NCBI GenBank assembly: GCA_003833135.1
Contig: QZLH01001810.1
Location: 8,441-22,423 of the forward strand
Direction: 5' to 3'
Source of the DNA: Oehlia diaphana
Taxonomy: Eukaryota; Glomeromycota; Glomeromycetes; Glomerales; Glomeraceae
Length of the DNA: 13,983 bases
Position numbers and translations under genes: made by a program. Within the stretch, counting starts at the first letter, position 1. Each line of letters opens with the position of its first letter. The notes under the pieces were generated by a model. It ran no database searches. It was given only the letters and a program-made list of their open reading frames with translations, and was not told where the DNA came from. This document shows positions 11,601 to 13,983 of the stretch, one piece after another.

Positions 11601-12002
11601 TTTAAAGTTATTAGCATCGATAGAATCATAAATATAGTCTACAAAAGCAAATCCATGTATTTTCCATATATCAAATTGATCATTTATTTCAATATTCAAC
11701 GTGCGATTGTCTTGAGAATCAATTCCTTCAAATTCAATTTTTTCTTCTCCTCCAAATAATATAGATTTAGATGTATGAATAGCATACTTATATTGGATTT
11801 TTTCAAAATTTGATACCGAAATGGTAACTTGATCGGATTTCCAATATGTTGGATTTTGAGGAAATGGTTGACGAAGTTTTACGATAGGATTTTTCCAGGA
11901 TCCTAATTCTTTTACATCTCCAAGAACTACAGGTTGTCCATTTCTTTCAATGTTCTCTGGCAAAAGAATATGGAATGTAAATGACAATGTATTATTTTCC
12001 AT
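1..12002 (-). CDS. RNF213: RNF213-like giant CBM20/AAA+ ATPase, 11 exons, 3' end outside window, two apparent frameshifts
   Basis: Exons, in transcript order: 12002-11109, 11037-10238, 10157-8385, 8307-6358, 6272-5100, 5027-4871, 4786-4252, 4166-4112, 4036-3931, 3844-2759, 2684-<1. Every junction is GT-AG and phases agree across all ten introns; only exons 4 and 5 are each one base short inside. The conceptual protein is about 3,738 residues and still open at base 1. Order of parts: CBM20-like domain (~5-113), helical stalk (~300-1150), degenerate P-loop (~1417), intact AAA unit (Walker A 1800-1807, Walker B 1856-1857), second intact AAA unit (Walker A 2120-2127, Walker B 2196-2197), degenerate AAA unit (~2379-2510), long helical C-terminal part. 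Motifs such as FFDEINTCN, ACNPYRLR and LLDEVGLAETSP are typical of RNF213. In animals RNF213 is a cytosolic AAA+ machine and E3 ligase acting on lipid droplets and intracellular pathogens; the fungal role is unknown. Could be a live gene with assembly errors or a young pseudogene. Confidence 0.88.
2759..3844 (-). CDS. Exon 10: end of AAA5-type unit and following helical segment (residues 2482-2844)
   Basis: Opens CVSLNFKCILVMDE, then KLVFADPPLLNRFEKQRLSI (~2498-2517), a conserved RNF213 block whose ADPPLLNRFEK carries an Arg where AAA+ proteins place an arginine finger. About 320 helical residues follow. The Cys pair in LLWCLSCIKYQ is isolated and not a RING. This part probably includes the sixth, degenerate AAA unit, with no recognisable Walker motifs. 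Ends AG at donor GTATGGTA; intron 2758-2685 (74 bp, acceptor TTTTTGTAG). Confidence 0.84.
3931..4036 (-). CDS. Exon 9: AAA5-type unit continued (residues 2447-2482)
   Basis: A 106-base exon: GSLYDLWNQNYIAMGSK then TRVALGACANPML. Acceptor TTTCAATAG, donor GTAAGTAG (close to consensus). The Leu codon is split CT|T. The intron is 3930-3845 (86 bp); a second TAG 26 bases upstream of the chosen acceptor (TTTCAATAG at 3871-3879) would not keep the frame into CVSLNFKCILVMDE, so TATTAG at 3845 is preferred. Confidence 0.85.
4112..4166 (-). CDS. Exon 8: 55-base micro-exon of the AAA5-type unit (residues 2429-2447)
   Basis: Encodes LCVEAGKPLILTDLETIYG. ILTDLE takes the place of Walker B but carries Asp rather than the usual Asp-Glu pair. 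The exon is bounded by acceptor CATTTTAG and donor GTAATTAT, with the final Gly codon split after its first base. The following intron (4111-4037, 75 bp) is open in the exon frame, so simple ORF calling would wrongly read through it; the resumption GSLYDLWNQNY, directly continuous with ...IYG, shows that it is spliced out. Confidence 0.85.
4252..4786 (-). CDS. Exon 7: AAA4 lid and start of the degenerate AAA5-type unit (residues 2250-2428)
   Basis: Opens PQFNWNNLVDTAERLLNKRA and contains a helical lid domain, then HLMVIGKSDSIVNLL (~2379-2393). This occupies the P-loop position of the next unit, but GKSDS lacks the spacing and the GK-S/T pair of a full Walker A. LDPVIILGSQFPDDQED follows. The unit therefore looks structural, as AAA5 of RNF213 is known to be. 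Ends in phase 0 after RRIM at donor GTTAATAA, the weakest donor of the set; intron 4251-4167 (85 bp, acceptor TTTTAG). Confidence 0.86.
4871..5027 (-). CDS. Exon 6: AAA4-type unit, post-Walker B and sensor 1 (residues 2198-2250)
   Basis: A 157-base exon reading VGLAETSPSNPLKILHSL and then PATGPTVSVIGIFNWRLD. The GLAE-S-NPLK-LH-LLE block after Walker B is a hallmark of RNF213 AAA4, and the Asn in GIFNWRLD sits at the sensor-1 position. SKSSRALLVQR ends the exon with an Arg codon split AG|A; SSRA and QR are candidates for arginine-finger or sensor positions. Donor GTACGATT, acceptor CTATACAG; the intron is 4870-4787 (84 bp). Confidence 0.87.
5100..6272 (-). CDS. Exon 5: intact AAA unit (Walker B, sensor 1) and Walker A/B of the next AAA unit; contains frameshift
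   Basis: Residues 1807-2198. TSLISYLALM completes Walker A from exon 4. EIWLFFDEINTCN carries Walker B Asp-Glu at 1856-1857, and LFAACNPYRLR supplies a sensor-1 Asn (~1892). This is the pattern of a catalytically competent AAA+ unit and very close to RNF213 AAA3. After VNFFNNSLQNRPVWRKGH the frame is lost at about 5641-5651 and resumes one base back as YPPPGNPTI. The next unit has Walker A GVSGSSKS (2120-2127) and Walker B VVLLDE (DE 2196-2197), as in AAA4. The exon ends right after that Glu plus one G, at donor GTAATTTT; the intron is 5099-5028 (72 bp, acceptor TTTATAG). Confidence 0.88.
5641..5651 (-). other. Frameshift 2 in exon 5 (one base missing or two extra)
   Basis: The upstream frame reads NRPVWRKGH and then nonsense to TAA at 5615-5613. 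The frame one base back reads YPPPGNPTIRTRSYVLAL, clearly the true continuation. It is closed upstream by two TAA codons at 5691-5686, so the shift lies between 5685 and 5616, most likely in the ATACAGTACA segment. No GT-AG pair of usable spacing exists here. Unlike frameshift 1 it is not in a homopolymer. Confidence 0.78.
6358..8307 (-). CDS. Exon 4: degenerate AAA P-loop, following ATPase segment, first half of next Walker A; contains frameshift
   Basis: Residues ~1157-1806. Begins QNIVDRAQQRCFYLTFFLARH. A P-loop-like SDLSGQGKTEW lies at ~1412-1423: GK-T is present, but the first Gly of the GxxxxGK pattern is Asp, so nucleotide binding is uncertain. The frame then breaks at 7458-7464, after KKKVPRSF; one base upstream the text continues LISDDTEFGRLVRQF, then VNMFLFKLVTLGMVS, a conserved RNF213 stretch. 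The exon ends with a classical Walker A, GEAGCGK, whose final Thr is in exon 5. The donor is GTAATTTA at 6357; the intron is 6357-6273 (85 bp, acceptor TTTTATAG). The exon length is one base short of frame closure, matching a single-base loss. Confidence 0.87.
7458..7464 (-). other. Frameshift 1 in exon 4 (one base missing near an A4/T4 run)
   Basis: In the upstream frame ...KKKVPRSF runs into TAA at 7460-7458. The downstream conserved frame (LISDDTEFG) is itself closed by a TAG at 7467-7465. The change of frame is therefore confined to the few bases around the four-T run of the coding strand (7463-7460). One additional T would restore continuity. Conserved sequence abuts on both sides, so there is no room for an intron. 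Confidence 0.85.
8385..10157 (-). CDS. Exon 3: long helical stalk region (residues 565-1156)
   Basis: A single 1,773-base exon with no stops. Acceptor CGTTAG at 10158 gives G, completing Met565, followed by MSEDILYH. The sequence is charged, Asn/Lys/Asp-rich and helical with heptad-like stretches, and no nucleotide-binding or zinc-binding motif was found. The last residues (FLKEELKNW) flow directly into QNIVDRAQQ of exon 4 across an intron (8384-8308, 77 bp, donor GTGAGTGG, acceptor TATAG), restoring a Trp codon. Inferred to be the structural arm linking CBM20 to the AAA+ ring. Confidence 0.86.
10238..11037 (-). CDS. Exon 2: helical stalk (residues 299-565)
   Basis: Opens with WLIQLCYDND immediately after the TTTTTAG acceptor and stays open for 266 codons plus two bases. 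Predominantly alpha-helical, with alternating hydrophobic residues (e.g. LELLNIFSEILDDWF) and no catalytic motif. By position between CBM20 and the ATPase core it corresponds to the N-terminal arm/stalk of RNF213. It ends at donor GTAAGTTG after AT, the first two bases of a Met codon. The following intron (10237-10158, 80 bp) ends ATCGTTAG. Confidence 0.85.
11109..12002 (-). CDS. Exon 1: start codon, CBM20-like glycan-binding domain and linker (residues 1-298)
   Basis: The ATG at 12002 is chosen because the CBM20-like fold begins almost at once (FTFHI at 8-12) and the upstream frame is non-conserved low-complexity sequence. CBM20 hallmarks visible: a V-x-G-x-x-x-E-L-G-x-W core (LGDVKELGSW, 27-36), a second Trp in PTYWK (W54), the YKY strand (71-73) and the DNR motif (98-100) that closes the domain. 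W36 and W54 are candidates for sugar stacking. CBM20 domains bind starch or glycogen, and RNF213 of vertebrates is reported to carry one near its N terminus. Residues ~114-298 are helical with no recognised motif. The exon ends in phase 0 after ...VEIAK at donor GTAAATTT. The next intron is 11108-11038 (71 bp, ends TTTTTAG). Confidence 0.87.
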
Positions 12003-12014
12003 ATGGCTTCCCTT

Positions 12015-12090
12015 CTATAAGAACCGTAAAACCAATAAAATAAAATAAAATTAAAAATAAAAAAAAAACTTTTGATTAAATATAAGATAC
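12015..12090 (-). other. Possible 5'-UTR intron
   Basis: On the coding strand GTATCTTATA at 12090 and CTTATAG ending at 12015 frame a 76-base, very T-rich segment. This is the same size as the ten coding introns (71-86 bp) and has similar ends. Splicing would place the start codon 12 bases after the junction and would join the upstream short frame to an early stop (TAA). Not supported by coding constraint, hence low confidence. Confidence 0.3.
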
Positions 12091-12129
12091 TGTATGTGGC
12101 TGAAATCATGTATCGTACAATCATAAGAT

Positions 12130-12153
12130 AGACTCGTGCTTAGACTCGTGCGA
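12130..12153. repeat. 12-bp tandem direct repeat in the upstream region
   Basis: AGACTCGTGC occurs at 12130-12139 and 12142-12151, a perfect 10-base repeat at 12-base spacing, about 130-150 bases upstream of the start codon and in an otherwise AT-rich stretch. It contains CpG and could be a protein-binding site pair; function unknown. Confidence 0.7.
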
Positions 12154-12300
12154 TATATGAATAATATGCAGATCACTATATAAAGGAAAATGGCGCTAGC
12201 TAAGTTTCACAATAACATAATGAAAAACTTTAATTGTAATCATCATTCTTAAACTGAATGACATCATTTTTCTATTTCAATCTCTCAACTAGGGAAGATG

Positions 12301-12328
12301 GAGAGGGTATGTTAGAGAGGGAATGTTA
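12301..12328. repeat. 14-bp imperfect tandem repeat (GAGAGGG[T/A]ATGTTA)
   Basis: Two adjacent copies, 12301-12314 and 12315-12328, match at 13 of 14 bases. They sit in a short G-rich purine patch that contrasts with the AT-rich surroundings. Purpose unknown. Confidence 0.7.
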
Positions 12329-12400
12329 GTAGAGGAGTTAGTGTTTAGTATATTTTTTGAATATATTGTATATATTGTATTATTTTGTGTTTTTTTTATA

Positions 12401-12444
12401 AATAAATATAAATGCGTGATGGTATGATCCAAAAAAAAAAAAAA
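12401..12444 (+). other. Polyadenylation-like signal followed by an encoded A14 run
   Basis: AATAAA at 12401-12406 is followed, 24 bases later, by fourteen consecutive A residues at 12431-12444. That is the spacing of a cleaved and polyadenylated transcript end. It may mark the tail of an old retroposed transcript or a plus-strand transcript end, or be chance in AT-rich DNA. No coding sequence is recognisable before it. Confidence 0.35.
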
Positions 12445-12963
12445 TTTAAAAAATTATCTTAAATATTTTGAAATTAAATTTTATTGTTTAAAAAAAATAT
12501 CAAATCTTAAAAAATAAAAAAAAAAAACTCCACACTCCTGGTTAATACCTACCTATTTACCAATCCCTATAAAAAAAAATCCAAAAGAGTATTTATGTTA
12601 TCGGTTTGGTTTAAACTAAATTTCCAAGAGATTTACTACCTGAAAGAATGTTATACAAATTTCCTCTTTTCTCACATGTAATTAATAATGATCATCATAA
12701 AAAAATAAAAATGCTAAATAAAAATAAAACTTATAATACAATTTAAATTTACTAAACTGATAAAATTTTATAAACCACATTTTGGATTTAACGATTTCTT
12801 TTATCTGTAATTAAACTTACTGTTGCAGGAAAATTCTAATGAATAATTAAATATAAATATGTTAAAAATGGTAAATACTATCTATGTTCAAATTAGAAAT
12901 AGCTAAAAAGAAAAACATAATGTTTGTTTGGAGGTTGTGTGTAACGATTCAAATATGCAAGTA
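12445..12963. other. Gene-free AT-rich spacer
   Basis: Runs of A and T with stops in all frames. No recognisable protein, tRNA, rRNA or inverted-repeat structure was seen. Confidence 0.6.
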
Positions 12964-12971
12964 CTTTTAAC
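12964..12971. repeat. Left target-site duplication of the hAT-type element
   Basis: CTTTTAAC directly abuts the left terminus TAGTGCT and is identical to 13174-13181 on the other side. Confidence 0.85.
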
Positions 12972-13173
12972 TAGTGCTCCGGGTTTTTAACGGATCAATC
13001 CGCGGTTTACTACGGTTTGTCATCGGTTTATTTGAGTTGGAGCTATAAGTTTGGCGAAATTAATAAATATGTGAAAGAATAATTTTTTTAAATCTGACAA
13101 AAATTATAGTTTGACAAAAATAATAGAAAATGTTGTGATGCTAACCAACGGATCAATCCGGATCGAAGCACTA
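12972..13173. mobile_element. Non-autonomous hAT-type MITE, 202 bp
   Basis: The left end reads TAGTGCTCCG and the right end, reverse-complemented, TAGTGCTTCG (9 of 10 match), fitting the hAT terminal pattern YARNG. The element is flanked by a perfect 8-bp target-site duplication, CTTTTAAC, at 12964-12971 and 13174-13181. Its second T and seventh A match the nTnnnnAn preference of hAT insertions. No transposase is encoded, so it depends on one elsewhere. AACGGATCAATCCG occurs in both subterminal regions (12989-13002 and 13147-13160). CGGTTT recurs at 13003, 13013 and 13024. An internal near-repeat TGACAAAAAT[T/A]ATAG lies at 13095-13109 and 13112-13126. Confidence 0.85.
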
Positions 13174-13181
13174 CTTTTAAC
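13174..13181. repeat. Right target-site duplication of the hAT-type element
   Basis: CTTTTAAC directly follows the right terminus AGCACTA. It is also the start of a local tandem repeat, CTTTTAACGCCAA / CTTTAACGCCAA (13174-13186, 13187-13198). Confidence 0.85.
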
Positions 13182-13983
13182 GCCAACTTTAACGCCAATA
13201 TTAAATTCATTTATTCTTTTTTTTTTTTTTTTTATTTCGAGGATACGGTACAGATAAGTCTAAAATTATTAATTCTCCATAAAAGTGGTTTAATTTTTGA
13301 CTGCACGATTGATTGCACGTGCACCAATATACAAAATATTTGTTTTTTAAAAAAAAGATGAAAATTGTTACAAATCTTGTCAGGTTATTACATATCATAC
13401 TCGTATCGTATAAACATTATAAACATATCTATCTCAACGATATTTATACGATGTCTCATAGTAACGTTGGGGTGGTAGATATACTAATTAAATCAAATAT
13501 ATGTATAGTCCTTATAATTCAGAATTTTTTTTACTAGTTTTAATTATCGACTTCGGAATAGTGTTAGGAAAATTATACAGAGTATATTAATCCAGTTTTT
13601 TAGGTATTAACATTTTAAATTATTTATTGGCAGTATTACTCTTTTCAAATGGCGGGCTTGTTTTGTTGCCCATTAAAAAATTCGAATCTTTAAAATTTGA
13701 GAAATCATGTTATATTAACGTTTAAGAAATACTAGAAATACGAATAGATACACAATAACTTGGGAAAAATGAAAATAGAATGCTTTTTTTGAAATTACTC
13801 AAGAAAAAAAAAAATTTTCCTATAAAGAAGTATTTAGAAAGCTTACTATATGCTTATTGCAGTTCTTAAGAAAATCAAACTATTTCATGAAAGAGATGGT
13901 GTTTTAGAATGTTTTTGCAGAATTCAGAGCGAAAAATGAGGAGAAGAATCCAAAGTTGTGAAAGTTTAAAAAATATCAAATTT
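13182..13983. other. Gene-free AT-rich region to the right edge
   Basis: Contains a long T-run (about 13215-13233), the perfect palindrome TGCACGTGCA with an E-box core at 13314-13323, and several A/T runs. Short open frames on either strand (e.g. 13313-13537 plus, 13207-13398 minus) are low-complexity and look like chance. No RNA gene was recognised. Confidence 0.55.

Larger units (their letters stand above)
12003..12200 (-). promoter_or_regulatory. Presumed 5' leader and core promoter of the RNF213-like gene
   Basis: Directly upstream of the start codon the coding strand is T-rich (12020-12070), then has AT-rich motifs, including CTTTATATAG at 12185-12176 as a possible TATA-like element. 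The leader contains a short upstream reading frame starting at 12124 (MIVRYMISATYS...) which is out of the main frame. No experimental start site can be inferred. Assigned by position only. Confidence 0.35.

Noticed and set aside
11927..12124. 65-residue minus-strand frame with a Phe/Ile-rich segment that could be read as a membrane anchor
   Set aside because: It crosses the T-rich leader and overlaps the CBM20 start in another frame; the hydrophobic part is translated poly-T.
13314..13323. Palindrome TGCACGTGCA as a regulatory site
   Set aside because: An E-box-like core, but no gene is nearby to be regulated and a single 10-bp palindrome is readily expected by chance.
13207..13537. Two overlapping small frames on opposite strands
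   Set aside because: Low-complexity, one ends in a translated homopolymer (KKKKKK), and neither has a recognisable domain or gene context.

Overview
The window is dominated by one very large, intron-rich gene on the minus strand. It begins with an ATG at 12002 and runs off the left edge at base 1 without a stop. Eleven exons and ten short GT-AG introns (71-86 bp) can be read directly. Together they encode about 3,738 residues of a fungal RNF213-type (mysterin-like) protein: a giant AAA+ ATPase that in animals is also an E3 ubiquitin ligase. The AT-rich DNA, the many short introns of nearly uniform size, the Asn/Ile/Lys-rich proteins and the RNF213-like family suggest an early-diverging fungus. 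An arbuscular mycorrhizal (Glomeromycotina, Rhizophagus-like) genome is the best guess; this rests on general familiarity, not on a search.

Layout of the gene, read right to left: exon 1 holds an N-terminal CBM20-like starch/glycogen-binding domain (residues ~5-113). Exons 2-3 hold a long helical stalk. Exon 4 holds a degenerate P-loop (GQGKT) and the next ATPase region. The exon 4/exon 5 junction falls inside a complete Walker A motif (GEAGCGK|T). Exon 5 also holds that unit's Walker B (LFFDE) and the next unit's Walker A (GVSGSSKS). Exons 5-10 complete this second intact unit and a degenerate one. Exon 11 is at least 2.68 kb, strongly AT-rich and helical. No RING or RZ-type zinc finger is present up to the left edge, so the ubiquitin-ligase half, if it exists, lies outside the window.

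The reading frame is broken twice, at 7458-7464 and at about 5641-5651. In each case one base appears to be missing, and conserved family sequence continues on both sides. All splice sites and all other codons are intact. This could be assembly error or the first steps of decay of one copy of a multicopy family.

The right-hand 2 kb (12003-13983) is AT-rich and has no convincing protein gene. It holds the presumed promoter and 5' leader of the giant gene, with a 12-bp tandem repeat and a possible 5'-UTR intron. It also holds an A-run preceded by a polyadenylation-like signal. The clearest feature is a 202-bp non-autonomous hAT-type element (12972-13173) with TAGTGCT termini and a perfect 8-bp target-site duplication.
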